A stretch of 51,243 nt of DNA from assembly GCA_023433705.1 (NCBI GenBank), contig JAEYUC010000050.1:1-51243 (forward strand), in the 5' to 3' direction. Position numbers and translations under genes: made by a program. Of this stretch, positions 34,089 through 42,811 are shown in pieces. The notes below the pieces were generated by a model. It saw nothing but the letters and a program-made list of their open reading frames with translations. It had not been told where the DNA came from and ran no database searches. Numbering within the stretch: position 1 is the stretch's first letter; each line of letters opens with the position of its first letter. This DNA is from Pseudomonadota bacterium (lineage in GTDB: Bacteria > Pseudomonadota > Gammaproteobacteria > Steroidobacterales > Steroidobacteraceae).

Positions 34089-34562
34089 TCAACCTCGTCG
34101 GAGAATTCTGGCCTTGTCGCGCGCCCAATCGCGTTCCTTCTCGTTGGCGCGTTTGTCATGTTGTTTCTTGCCCTTGGCAAGGCCGATTTCGAGCTTCGCG
34201 CGGCCGTCCTTCCAGTGCAGGTCCAGCGGCACCAGGGTGTAGCCCTTGCGCTCCACGAGGCCCACGAGTCGTGCGAGTTCGGCCTTGCTCAGGAGCAGTT
34301 TGCGCGTTCGCTTCGGGTCCGCCACGACGTGTGTCGAGGTCGTATTGAGGGGCGTGATGAGGCCTCCGAACAGGAACGCCTCGCCGTCCTTCAGGTACAC
34401 GTAGCCCTCGGCGATCTGCGCCTTTCCGGCGCGCATCGATTTCACTTCCCAGCCCTGGAGCACGAGCCCGGCCTCGAGGCGTTCCTCGATGAAATAGTCG
34501 TAGCGCGCCCTGCGGTTCTCCGCGATGAGGCGTGGCGTTTCCTTGCGGTCGGGTTTGTTCAT
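34089..34562 (-). CDS. smpB: SsrA-binding protein SmpB
   Basis: SmpB binds tmRNA and carries it into stalled ribosomes. At 157 aa it has the normal length. Conserved elements: NRRARYDYFIEERLEAGLVL (cited in part), GWEVKSMRAGK, YVYLKDGEAFL, DPKRTRKLLL, and the basic tail KRDWARDKARILRRG which enters the decoding centre. Divergent from ratA across 35 nt. Confidence 0.97.
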   Translation of the reverse strand: MNKPDRKETPRLIAENRRARYDYFIEERLEAGLVLQGWEVKSMRAGKAQIAEGYVYLKDGEAFLFGGLITPLNTTSTHVVADPKRTRKLLLSKAELARLVGLVERKGYTLVPLDLHWKDGRAKLEIGLAKGKKQHDKRANEKERDWARDKARILRRG

Positions 34563-34597
34563 GGGTTCTCGTGCTCGCGATATTGTAGATTGACCGC

Positions 34598-35038
34598 ATG
34601 CGTGAAGTCAGGCGCTCGGCGCTGATCGCGGAAACGCCGCGGCGGATGTACGAGCTGATCAACGACATCGAGCACTATCCGGAGTTCGTGCCGTGGTGCG
34701 CGGCCGCGCGCGTCGAATCGCGCACGCCGACGGAAGTCGTCGCGACCCTGGACATCAGGCGCGGTCCGCTGCACGCCGAGTTCACGACGCGCAACCTCCT
34801 GGAACCCGACAGGCGCATTCTCATGCAGCTCGTGCGCGGGCCATTCCGCGTGCTCGAAGGACTGTGGACTCTCACCCCGCTCGGCGAGCTCGGTTGCCGG
34901 GTCGAACTCGAGATGCGTTTCGAGTTCTCCAGCCGGGTCACCGGAGCGCTGTTCGAACCGCTGTTCGAGAACACCACGGCGTCGCTGGTCGATGCTTTCG
35001 TCAAACGCGCACGCGAACGTCCGGTAGCTAGGCCATGA
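34598..35038 (+). CDS. ratA: RatA, START-domain protein
   Basis: A START/polyketide-cyclase-like protein, homologous to E. coli RatA and to mitochondrial Coq10. Roles reported for the family are ribosome-association toxin and ubiquinone-binding chaperone. 146 aa; features YELINDIEHYPEFVPWC, LDIRRGPLHAEFTTRN and the C-terminal helix FENTTASLVDAFVKRA. Its stop overlaps the rnfH start. The order smpB-ratA-rnfH-bamE is that of E. coli. Confidence 0.93.
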   Translation: MREVRRSALIAETPRRMYELINDIEHYPEFVPWCAAARVESRTPTEVVATLDIRRGPLHAEFTTRNLLEPDRRILMQLVRGPFRVLEGLWTLTPLGELGCRVELEMRFEFSSRVTGALFEPLFENTTASLVDAFVKRARERPVARP

Positions 35039-35364
35039 AGACCTGCATGGTCGCGTTCGCGACGCCCTCGCGCCAGTGGCTGTGGACGGTGACGCTCGAG
35101 GATGCCGCCACGGTGGCCGATGCATTGGCCGCGGCGCGTTCCGATGCCGGTGAAACCGATGTGCCGTGGGATGCCGACGTCGGCATCTTCGGCGAATCCT
35201 GCGAGCGTACGGTGGTGCCGCGCGACGGCGACCGGATCGAGATCTACCGGCCTCTCAAGTGGGACCCGAAGGAGACCCGGCGGGCTCGGGCAACGGCGCG
35301 CCGGGCGGAACGGGATTCGGCGGTTCCGCAGCCTTGTCCTCGATCGTCGAGCCCGAGGGACTAG
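35035..35364 (+). CDS. RnfH-family ubiquitin-like protein (RatB)
   Basis: A small beta-grasp protein, 109 aa, of the RnfH family; function unclear. Typical segments: VADALAAARSD, DADVGIFGESC and RDGDRIEIYRPLKWDPKETR. The family normally ends soon after the RPL..DPK motif; here 20 further Arg/Ala-rich residues run antisense to the end of bamE, a 110-nt overlap. Confidence 0.9.
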   Translation: MKTCMVAFATPSRQWLWTVTLEDAATVADALAAARSDAGETDVPWDADVGIFGESCERTVVPRDGDRIEIYRPLKWDPKETRRARATARRAERDSAVPQPCPRSSSPRD

Positions 35365-35794
35365 CCGATTCGACGGGCTCGTCCTTGCCGAACCAACGCT
35401 GCCAGATGCTCTTTCGTCCCCGCGTCGCCTCCTGCGCCCGCCTGAGCTGGGCCTCGATCTGCTCGAGATCGGTCTTGGTGGGCACACCCACGTTCTCGTA
35501 GCGAGCGACTTTTTCGTCCTCGAAGAACACCGTGAGCCTGAGCTTCACCGGGTTCTTGAACTGCCGCGTCTTGTAGAAGTAGTAGTAGTCCCACCGCTCA
35601 TCGTTGAAGGCGTCCGGCACCATCGGCGTGCCGAGCAGGAAACGCACCTGGCTGCGCGTCATGCCTTCCTTCAATTGCGATACGGAATCGCTGACAAGGT
35701 AATTGCCCTGCGAAATGTTCATCCGGTAGACGCAGCCGCTGGCGAGCAAAATGCTGCCGGCCGCGATAATCATTCGTAGTGCAAGGCGTTTCAT
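35255..35794 (-). CDS. bamE: BamE, outer-membrane assembly lipoprotein
   Basis: BamE is a lipoprotein subunit of the Bam complex that inserts beta-barrel proteins. A lipobox LASGC places the acylated Cys at residue 21. The SmpA/OmlA domain contains LKEGMTRSQVRFLLGTPMVP and DERWDYYYFYK. The family usually ends near residue 115; here a tail of about 65 residues is coiled then Pro/Gly-rich, and its last 36 residues overlap rnfH on the other strand. It diverges from fur across 41 nt. Confidence 0.95.
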   Translation of the reverse strand: MKRLALRMIIAAGSILLASGCVYRMNISQGNYLVSDSVSQLKEGMTRSQVRFLLGTPMVPDAFNDERWDYYYFYKTRQFKNPVKLRLTVFFEDEKVARYENVGVPTKTDLEQIEAQLRRAQEATRGRKSIWQRWFGKDEPVESASPSGSTIEDKAAEPPNPVPPGAPLPEPAGSPSGPT

Positions 35795-35835
35795 GGTGGC
35801 GCATCATACCCGAACATTTTCAGGAGACCCCTCGC

Positions 35836-36285
35836 TTGGAAAGCAAAGACCTGCGCAAGGCCGGACTCAAGGTCACGGGCCCGCGGCTGAAAATCCTCGA
35901 AATCCTCGAGGGCAGCTCGACCCGTCACATGTCGGCTGAAGGCATCTACAAGCGACTGATCGAATCGAACGAGGACATCGGCCTCGCGACCGTGTACCGG
36001 GTGCTCACTCAATTCCAGGCGGCGGGCCTGGTGTCACGACACCACTTCGAAGACGGCATGGCCGTGTTCGAGCTCAACCAGGGCACCCACCACGATCACA
36101 TCGTGTGTCTGGACTGCGGACGGGTGGAAGAGTTCATCGACGAGTCGATCGAGGAACGCCAGGAGGAGATCGCGAAACGTCTCGGTTACGAGCTGCGCGA
36201 TCACGCGATGACGCTGTACGGGCATTGCCACAAGCCGGGATGCCCTTCCTACAAAGGCCCCCAGAAGTCGGGCAAGCACAGCTGA
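35836..36285 (+). CDS. fur: Ferric uptake regulator Fur
   Basis: Iron-sensing repressor. I choose TTG 35836 because AGGAG lies 9 nt upstream and the product then starts ESKDLRKAGLKVTGPRLKIL like other Fur proteins (149 aa). The HTH is around ATVYRVLTQFQAAG; the metal-binding stretch THHDHIVCLDCGRVEEF and the second Cys pair HCHKPGCP are intact. An ATG at 35779 would add 19 residues that overlap the bamE start region. Confidence 0.95.
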   Translation: MESKDLRKAGLKVTGPRLKILEILEGSSTRHMSAEGIYKRLIESNEDIGLATVYRVLTQFQAAGLVSRHHFEDGMAVFELNQGTHHDHIVCLDCGRVEEFIDESIEERQEEIAKRLGYELRDHAMTLYGHCHKPGCPSYKGPQKSGKHS

Positions 36286-36307
36286 TCCGGGCGCTCTCGC
36301 GCCGTCG

Positions 36308-38014
36308 TCACGCCTTCCGTTTTCCCGCGCGCGCCTTCTGTTCGGGCGTGCCCGCCATCTGCAACATCTCGCGCGCGTGCTCGCGGGCCTTGCCCGTGAT
36401 CTCCTTGCCGCCCAGCATGCGCGCCACTTCCTCGACGCGTTCGTCCATCGTGAGCTCGGCAATCGTGGTGCGCGTGGTCTTGCCATCCGTCAGCTTGGAC
36501 ACGCGCAAATGATGATGCCCTTGCGCGGCCACCTGGGGGAGGTGGGTCACGCACAATGTCTGGCCCGAGAATCCGAGCGCCTTGAGTTCGCGGCCGACGA
36601 TCTCGGCGACGGCGCCACCGACACCCGAGTCGACTTCGTCGAACACCATGCATCGTGAATCCTGCGCGGCGCAGGCGACCTGCACGGCGAGGGAAAGTCG
36701 TGACAACTCGCCGCCCGAGGCTACCTTGGCCAGCGGTCGCAGCGGCTGGCCCGGATTCGCCGTCACGCGGAACTCGACCGAATCGATTCCATGCGCGGCC
36801 GGCTCGCCATTGGGTTGCGTGATGTCGATCAGGAACCTTCCGCCGGCCATTCCCAGCGTCTGCATCCGCGTCGTGATGTCCTTCGACAACGTGCGCGCGC
36901 TGGTCTGGCGCGCGGCCGAGAGCTGGGTCGCGAGCTTGCGGTAGATATCGAGCGCTTCGACCTGCTGCTTCTTGAGCGCGGAGAGATCGTTGTCGGCGCT
37001 AGTGAGCTCGGCGAGGTCTTTCTCGAGCTTCGCGGCGTGAGCGGTCAACTCGTTGACGGGCACGCGATGTTTGCGACCGAGTTCCTCGATCGCGGCGAGC
37101 CGGCGCTCGACTTCTTCCTGGCGCGCGGGATCGATGTCCAGCGTTTCCAGATAACGCGACAACTCGCGCGCGGCTTCGCGGATCTGGATGGTCGCCTCGT
37201 CGACGAGCGGCACGACCTTCGCAAGACGCTGGTCCACGCCCGACAAGGTGCGGATGCCGGCGAGCGCGCGCGATGCCGTCGCGTGCGCATTGCCCTGGTC
37301 CGAGTCGTAGAGCAGCGCCACCGCCGCCTGCGCAGCCTCGGCGAGACGCCCCCGATTGGAATGGCGGGTCCGTTCCTCGGTGAGCGCGGCCACTTCGCCT
37401 TCCTTGAGATCGAGCGCCTTGAGTTCGCCCACCTGGAACTTGAGTAGTTCGATGCGCGAATCTCGGTCGCGCGCCTTGCCTTCGAGCTCGGCCGCGCGAT
37501 TCACGTAATCGAGCCAGGTCTTGTACGCAGCGCGCACCCCTTCGGCGAGCTCGGTGTTCTCGCCGAATTCGTCGAGCAGCTCGCGCTGCGCGCTCGCTCG
37601 CGTCAGCGACTGGAATTCGTGCTGGCCGTGGATGTCGACGATCAGCCCGCCCACGTCGCGCAGCAGCGAAAGCGGGACGGATACGCCGTTCAGGTAGCCG
37701 CGCGAGCGGCCGTCGCTGGCGATGACCCGGCGTACGGTCAGCTCGTCGCCGGCTTCGACGGATTGTTCCGCGAGCATTTCGCGCAGCGCCTTGGGGCTCT
37801 TGCGAATGTCGAAGGTCGCCGAAAGCTCGGCGCGGTCGCATCCCGCGCGCACGACCTCGGCGCCACCCTTGCCTCCTTCGAGCAGCGCGAGTGCGTCGAC
37901 GATGATCGACTTGCCGGCGCCGGTTTCGCCCGTGAGCACTGTGAGACCCGCGCGTACCTCGAGCTCGATCAGATCGATGATGGCGAAGTCACGAATCTGC
38001 AGGTGGGTCAGCAT
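36308..38014 (-). CDS. recN: DNA repair protein RecN
   Basis: SMC-like ATPase for double-strand break repair. ATG 38014 (568 aa) gives the family start LTHLQIRDFAIIDLIELE. Walker A TGETGAGKSI near residue 30; the central coiled coil spans about 160-390; the signature is SGGELSRLSLAV near 430 and Walker B VFDEVDSGVGG near 460. The start codon is 4 nt past the nadK stop. The recN-nadK-grpE order is as in E. coli. Confidence 0.97.
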   Translation of the reverse strand: MLTHLQIRDFAIIDLIELEVRAGLTVLTGETGAGKSIIVDALALLEGGKGGAEVVRAGCDRAELSATFDIRKSPKALREMLAEQSVEAGDELTVRRVIASDGRSRGYLNGVSVPLSLLRDVGGLIVDIHGQHEFQSLTRASAQRELLDEFGENTELAEGVRAAYKTWLDYVNRAAELEGKARDRDSRIELLKFQVGELKALDLKEGEVAALTEERTRHSNRGRLAEAAQAAVALLYDSDQGNAHATASRALAGIRTLSGVDQRLAKVVPLVDEATIQIREAARELSRYLETLDIDPARQEEVERRLAAIEELGRKHRVPVNELTAHAAKLEKDLAELTSADNDLSALKKQQVEALDIYRKLATQLSAARQTSARTLSKDITTRMQTLGMAGGRFLIDITQPNGEPAAHGIDSVEFRVTANPGQPLRPLAKVASGGELSRLSLAVQVACAAQDSRCMVFDEVDSGVGGAVAEIVGRELKALGFSGQTLCVTHLPQVAAQGHHHLRVSKLTDGKTTRTTIAELTMDERVEEVARMLGGKEITGKAREHAREMLQMAGTPEQKARAGKRKA

Positions 38015-38018
38015 GCAT

Positions 38019-38915
38019 TCACTCGGGATGGGAGTTGAAGCCACCGCGACCCCAATGGAGCTTGGAGCGCAACAGGCGGTAGTACTCGAACTGGTTCGGA
38101 TGCAGCAGCGTGATCTTGCGCTGCGTGGGATGGATCTCGAGCCGGTCGCCGGGCAGTAGTTCGGCGAGCGGCACTCCGTCGCAGGTCACCTGCGCGCGGG
38201 TGTCGGGCCGGTCGATGAGTTTGACGGCGATGACGGAACGGCCCGAGATGACGATCGGGCGATCGGACAGCGTATGCGGACAGATCGGCGCGAGGACGAG
38301 GACGTCGAGGTGCGGAGCCACGATGGGTCCGCCACACGACAGCGCGTAAGCCGTCGATCCCGTCGAGCTCGCGACCACGAGGCCGTCGCCGCCGTGAGTG
38401 TTCACGTATGCGCCGTCGATCCAGGTCTCGAAGTCGAGCATGCGCGCGGTTTCCCACTTCTGCAGCACGACGTCGTTGAGCGCGAGCGACTGCGCGGTCA
38501 CGCCCTTGGCGCTGACGATGCGAGCTTCGAGCAGGGCGCGCTCGTCGCGTTCGCAGCGGCCTTCGAGCGCCGCGTCGACCGAATCGAGTATGTCCTGCGG
38601 CAACACGTCCGTGAGGAATCCGAGGCGACCGCGGTTGATGCCGATCAGCGGTACGCCCTTGTGCGCCACCAGCCGGGCCGCGTAGAGCAGGGTGCCGTCG
38701 CCGCCGATCGCGATGACCAGGTCCGCTCGCTCGGCGATCCGGTCTTCGGGGACCCGTTCGACCAGTCCCTCGGGCGCATTCCAGGCATCGGAATCCGGCA
38801 AAAGCGCCCGCACGCCGCGCTTCTTGAGATGCGGCAGCAGGATGAGCGCGGATTCGGCGACGCGAGAATCGCTGAATCGGCCTATGAGCGCGCAAGCTTG
38901 CGCCGGTAGTGCCAT
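38019..38915 (-). CDS. nadK: NAD kinase
   Basis: Phosphorylates NAD to NADP. 298 aa from ATG 38915 (ALPAQACALIGRFSD); two further in-frame ATGs upstream (38930, 38954) are less likely. GGDGTLLYAAR near residue 58 is the NAD-kinase signature. The usual Asn-Glu pair is Asn-Asp here (LALNDVVL), and HGGDGLVVASSTGSTAYALS follows. recN is co-transcribed downstream. Confidence 0.96.
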   Translation of the reverse strand: MALPAQACALIGRFSDSRVAESALILLPHLKKRGVRALLPDSDAWNAPEGLVERVPEDRIAERADLVIAIGGDGTLLYAARLVAHKGVPLIGINRGRLGFLTDVLPQDILDSVDAALEGRCERDERALLEARIVSAKGVTAQSLALNDVVLQKWETARMLDFETWIDGAYVNTHGGDGLVVASSTGSTAYALSCGGPIVAPHLDVLVLAPICPHTLSDRPIVISGRSVIAVKLIDRPDTRAQVTCDGVPLAELLPGDRLEIHPTQRKITLLHPNQFEYYRLLRSKLHWGRGGFNSHPE

Positions 38916-39032
38916 GCTGCCTTGTAGCATGAGACATACAGTCGGCCAATGCACTGAATCTCATTGAAAACTGCCGATTGGCGCAGGCTGTCTTTTCTTG
39001 ACTGGCCCGGTACCCCTCAGTAGCTTTTCGCC

Positions 39033-40094
39033 GTGGCTACCGAATCCCACGAAGACGTACTTTCCGAGCGCGAGCAGCTGCTGCTGCGGGTGCTCGTGGG
39101 AAGTTATATCCGCGACGGCCAGCCGGTCGGCTCGCGGTCGCTGTCCCGCGAGTCGGGCCTGGCGCTATCGTCGGCGACCATTCGCAACATCGTCGCGGAC
39201 CTCGAGCAGCTCGGCTTTGTTAGCTCGCCGCATACGTCGGCCGGCCGCATTCCCACGGACAAGGGCTACCGGTTCTTCGTCGATTCCCTGCTGAAGGCCC
39301 GGCCCCCCATCGACGACGACCCGGCCTTCGAGGAACTGCGCAAGAAGCTCGATGCGACCAACGAAGACCCGAAGGCGCTGGTCGCGGTGGCCTCCCAGTT
39401 GCTTTCGAACGTGACACGCCTGGCGGGTGTCGTCACCTTGCCGCGCCCGCAGCAGGCTTCGATCACGCAGATCGAGTTCCTCGGTCTTTCGGACAATCGC
39501 GCGCTCGTCGTGCTCGTGTTCAACGATCGCGAGGTTCAGAACCGCATCATCCAGCTGGAGCGTTACCACTCCGCCGACGAGTTGCGACGCGCGGCCAACT
39601 TCCTGACCGAGCGCTGCCGCGGCAAGACGCTCGCACAGGTGCGCGCGGACATCCTGCGCGAGATGCACGAGGCGCGCGAGGGAATGAACGCCCTCATGAA
39701 GGACGCCATCAACGTCGCGGAGCGCGTGTTCAAATCCGACGACGCGAATCGCATGGAATACGTGATCGCCGGCGAAACGAACCTCATGGGCGCCGGCGAG
39801 CTTTCCTCGGTGGAAAAACTGCGGCGCCTCTTCGAGGCCTTCAACGAAAAGCGCGACATCCTCAATCTGCTCGACCACAGCCTGCGCGCGGATGGCGTGC
39901 AGATCTTCATCGGCCAGGAGTCGGGCTTCCGCATTCTCGACGACTGCAGCGTCGTCACGGCTCCGTACAGCGCGGACAACGAAGTCATCGGCGTCATCGG
40001 CGTCATCGGTCCGACTCGCATGGCCTACGAACGCGTCATTCCGATCGTGGACGTCACCGCCAAGATCCTCGGCGCGGCGCTCAACCGCCGCTGA
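39033..40094 (+). CDS. hrcA: Heat-inducible repressor HrcA
   Basis: HrcA represses class I heat-shock genes by binding CIRCE elements. 353 aa from GTG 39033. N-terminal winged helix: LLRVLVGSYIRDGQPVGSRS and SSATIRNIVADLEQLGFV; SPHTSAGRIPTDKGYRFFV follows. The C-terminal half is the dimerisation domain. I saw no CIRCE (TTAGCACTC-N9-GAGTGCTAA) in the window, so its targets, probably groESL, lie elsewhere. Confidence 0.95.
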   Translation: MATESHEDVLSEREQLLLRVLVGSYIRDGQPVGSRSLSRESGLALSSATIRNIVADLEQLGFVSSPHTSAGRIPTDKGYRFFVDSLLKARPPIDDDPAFEELRKKLDATNEDPKALVAVASQLLSNVTRLAGVVTLPRPQQASITQIEFLGLSDNRALVVLVFNDREVQNRIIQLERYHSADELRRAANFLTERCRGKTLAQVRADILREMHEAREGMNALMKDAINVAERVFKSDDANRMEYVIAGETNLMGAGELSSVEKLRRLFEAFNEKRDILNLLDHSLRADGVQIFIGQESGFRILDDCSVVTAPYSADNEVIGVIGVIGPTRMAYERVIPIVDVTAKILGAALNRR

Positions 40095-40112
40095 TTTCTC
40101 GGCACTTTCCGA

Positions 40113-40140
40113 CTTGATTCCCCGGAGCCGGGCCCAACAT
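40113..40140 (+). promoter_or_regulatory. Sigma-32-like promoter before grpE
   Basis: CTTGATT (40113-40119) and CCCAACAT (40133-40140), 13 nt apart, resemble the heat-shock consensus CTTGAAA-N13-15-CCCCATNT. It is 57 nt before the grpE ATG. Confidence 0.45.
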
Positions 40141-40196
40141 CGGCCGCAGACTTCTAGCCATTCGTTTCCAAGTTACTGATTTTATTGAGGTCATTG

Positions 40197-40763
40197 ATGA
40201 GCGATCCGATTACCGATCCCAACATCGCAGGCTCCGAGGACAAGACCACGGTGTTGCCGGAAACGGCGGTGGCGCTCGTCGAGATGGAACGTCTCCAGAA
40301 CGAGCTCGCGGCCGCCGAGGAGCGCGCCAAGAATCACTGGGAGCAATACCTGCGCTCCCTGGCCGAGATCGAAAACGTGCGCAAGCGCGCCGCGAAGGAT
40401 CTGGAGAACACGCGCCAGTTCGGCATCGAAAAGTTCGCGCAGGACCTCATCGGCGTGAAGGATTCGCTCGAGCTCGGTCTCGCGACTCTGCAGAAGGAGT
40501 CCGCCGGCAATGTCGACGTGGCGAGCCTGATCGAAGGCCAGTCCGCGACCCTGAGGCTGCTGGCCAAGGCCTTCGAGAAGGCGCAGATCGAGGAGATCGA
40601 CCCCGAGGGCGCGGCCTTCAATCCGGAACTGCACGAAGCGATGATGACCCAGCCCTCCGATGTGCCGGCGAACACGGTGCTCGGGGTCATCCAGAAGGGG
40701 TACCAGTTGAACGGGAGATTGCTGCGGCCGGCGCGCGTCGTCGTGTCGGCGGCCAAGAGTTGA
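40197..40763 (+). CDS. grpE: GrpE, nucleotide exchange factor for DnaK
   Basis: GrpE releases ADP from DnaK. 188 aa from ATG 40197 with GAGG 6 nt upstream. A long N-terminal helix (about 30-90: LQNELAAAEERAKNHWEQYL; ENVRKRAAKDLENTRQFG) precedes the beta domain with FNPELHEAM and the final VLGVIQKGYQLNGRLLRPARV (cited in part). The first 30 residues are acidic and disordered. Confidence 0.96.
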   Translation: MSDPITDPNIAGSEDKTTVLPETAVALVEMERLQNELAAAEERAKNHWEQYLRSLAEIENVRKRAAKDLENTRQFGIEKFAQDLIGVKDSLELGLATLQKESAGNVDVASLIEGQSATLRLLAKAFEKAQIEEIDPEGAAFNPELHEAMMTQPSDVPANTVLGVIQKGYQLNGRLLRPARVVVSAAKS

Positions 40764-40775
40764 TTCGCGGGGATT

Positions 40776-40803
40776 CTTGAAACAAGAGGCACGGGCTCCA
40801 CAA
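40776..40803 (+). promoter_or_regulatory. Sigma-32-like promoter before dnaK
   Basis: CTTGAAA (40776-40782) matches the heat-shock -35 exactly. The -10 region 15 nt further (CCACAA from 40798) is a weaker match to CCCCATNT. It lies between grpE and dnaK, 65 nt from the dnaK start, and would let dnaK be transcribed above grpE. Confidence 0.4.
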
Positions 40804-40847
40804 ACGGGGCCACGAGTCAGACCAAAAAGTTCTATCGGAGAGTAGTC

Positions 40848-42785
40848 ATGGGCAAGGTTATCGGCATCGATCTGGGAACGACGAATTCCTGCGTCGCCAT
40901 CATGGAAGGCGGCAAGCCGCGCGTCATCGAGAACAGCGAGGGCGATCGCACGACGCCGTCGATCGTCGCGTTCACGAAGGACAACGAGGTGCTGGTCGGC
41001 CAGTCCGCCAAGCGCCAGGCAGTGACGAACCCGCAGAACACGTTGTTTGCGGTCAAGCGTCTCATCGGCCGCAAGTTCGACGACGCGGTCGTTCAGAAGG
41101 ACATCAACATGGTGTCCTACAAGATCGTGAAGGCCGACAACGGCGACGCGTGGGTGGAAGCCCAGGGCGAGAAGAAGGCCCCGCCGGAAATCTCCGCGCG
41201 CGTGCTCATGAAGATGAAGAAGACCGCCGAGGATTTCCTCGGTGAGCCCGTGACCGAAGCCGTAATCACCGTGCCCGCCTATTTCAACGACTCGCAGCGC
41301 CAGGCGACCAAGGACGCCGGCCGCATCGCGGGTCTCGAAGTCAAACGCATCATCAACGAACCCACCGCCGCTGCACTGGCTTACGGCCTCGACAAGGCCG
41401 GCAAGGATCGCAAGATCGCGGTGTACGACCTCGGTGGCGGTACGTTCGACATCTCGGTGATCGAGATCGCCGACATCGACGGCGAGCGCCAGTTCGAAGT
41501 GCTGTCCACCAACGGTGACACTTTCCTCGGTGGCGAGGACTTCGACCTTCGCATCATCAATTTCCTCGCGGAAGAGTTCCTCAAGGAATCCGGCGTCGAC
41601 GTGCGCAAGGACCCGCTCGCCGTGCAGCGCCTGAAAGAGGCCGCCGAGAAGGCGAAGATCGAACTGTCCTCGAGCCAGCAGACCGACGTGAACCTGCCGT
41701 ACATCACGGCCGATGCGTCGGGTCCGAAGCATCTCAACATCAAGCTGACCCGCGCGAAGCTCGAGTCGCTGGTCGAAGAGCTGGTCAAGCGCACCATCGA
41801 GCCCTGCCGCACCGCGTTGAAGGACGCCGGCGTCGGCACGCAGGACATCGCCGAGGTCATCCTCGTCGGTGGTCAGACGCGCATGCCGCTCGTGCAGAAG
41901 TACGTGAAGGAGTTCTTCGGCAAGGAGCCGCGCAAGGACGTGAACCCGGACGAAGCCGTCGCCGTCGGCGCGGCCATCCAGGGTGGCGTGCTCGCGGGTG
42001 AGGTGAAAGACGTCCTGTTGCTCGACGTTACGCCGCTGTCGCTCGGCATCGAGACGCTCGGTGGAGTGATGACCAAGCTCATCGAGAAGAACACCACGAT
42101 CCCGACCAAGACTTCGCAGACGTTCTCGACCGCGGATGACGGCCAGTCGGCCGTGACGATCCACGTGCTGCAGGGCGAGCGTGATCGCGCCGCCGACAAC
42201 AAGTCACTGGGCAAGTTCGACCTCACGGACATCCCGCCGCAGCCGCGCGGCATGCCGCAGATCGAGGTCACGTTCGACATCGACGCGAACGGCATCATGC
42301 ACGTGACCGCGAAGGACAAGGCCACGGGCAAGGAACAGAAGATCGCCATCAAGGCGTCGTCGGGCCTGTCCGAGGACGAAATCAAGCGCATGGTCGCGGA
42401 CGCCGAGGCGCACGCCGAGGAAGACAAGAAGTTCCGCGAACTCGTGGATTCCCGTAATCGCGCCGATCAGCTCGTGCACGCCGTCGAGAAGTCGCTCAAG
42501 GATCTCGGCGACAAGGTCGATGCGGCCGAGCGCGCGAAGGTAGAGTCCGCGCTGTCGGATCTGCGCAGCGTCCTCAAGGGCGACGACAAGAACGCCATCG
42601 ACAAGAAAGCCGAGGCGCTCATGCAGGCCTCGGGCAACATCGCGCAGCAGGCCGCGGCCGCCCAGGCGGGCGGCGGTGCGTCGGCTGGCGCGGGTGCTGA
42701 TGCGGGCGCTTCGTCCGGCAAGGCGAACGACGACGCCGTCGACGCCGAATTCGAGGAAGTCAAGGACAAGAAACAGGCGTCCTGA
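40848..42785 (+). CDS. dnaK: DnaK (Hsp70) chaperone
   Basis: 645 aa, complete Hsp70. The N-terminus is GKVIGIDLGTTNSCVAIMEG (cited in full, 20 residues); signature motifs DLGGGTFDISVIEI and ILVGGQTRMPLVQKYV lie near residues 195 and 340; the linker VLLLDVTPLSL leads to the substrate-binding domain. The C-terminus ends in the Gly/Ala-rich lid tail and an acidic terminus (VDAEFEEVKDKK). GGAG 9 nt before the ATG. Confidence 0.98.
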   Translation: MGKVIGIDLGTTNSCVAIMEGGKPRVIENSEGDRTTPSIVAFTKDNEVLVGQSAKRQAVTNPQNTLFAVKRLIGRKFDDAVVQKDINMVSYKIVKADNGDAWVEAQGEKKAPPEISARVLMKMKKTAEDFLGEPVTEAVITVPAYFNDSQRQATKDAGRIAGLEVKRIINEPTAAALAYGLDKAGKDRKIAVYDLGGGTFDISVIEIADIDGERQFEVLSTNGDTFLGGEDFDLRIINFLAEEFLKESGVDVRKDPLAVQRLKEAAEKAKIELSSSQQTDVNLPYITADASGPKHLNIKLTRAKLESLVEELVKRTIEPCRTALKDAGVGTQDIAEVILVGGQTRMPLVQKYVKEFFGKEPRKDVNPDEAVAVGAAIQGGVLAGEVKDVLLLDVTPLSLGIETLGGVMTKLIEKNTTIPTKTSQTFSTADDGQSAVTIHVLQGERDRAADNKSLGKFDLTDIPPQPRGMPQIEVTFDIDANGIMHVTAKDKATGKEQKIAIKASSGLSEDEIKRMVADAEAHAEEDKKFRELVDSRNRADQLVHAVEKSLKDLGDKVDAAERAKVESALSDLRSVLKGDDKNAIDKKAEALMQASGNIAQQAAAAQAGGGASAGAGADAGASSGKANDDAVDAEFEEVKDKKQAS

Positions 42786-42796
42786 CCGGACGCCTG
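42774..42796 (+). other. Hairpin across the dnaK stop codon
   Basis: CAGGCGTCC (42774-42782) and GGACGCCTG (42788-42796) pair over 9 bp around a 5-nt loop that holds the last base of the stop region. It has no T-run. It could stabilise the dnaK mRNA 3' end or reduce read-through into dnaJ. Confidence 0.5.
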
Positions 42797-42811
42797 ACTT
42801 GCAAGGAGTGA

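Noticed and set aside
38990..39020. Heat-shock promoter before hrcA (CTTGACT ... CCCCTC).
   Set aside because: The spacer is only 9 nt, too short for sigma-32.
40191..42164. A 657-codon minus-strand frame across grpE and dnaK.
   Set aside because: It mirrors dnaK in the opposite strand and resembles no protein family; long antisense frames in dnaK genes are a known annotation artefact.
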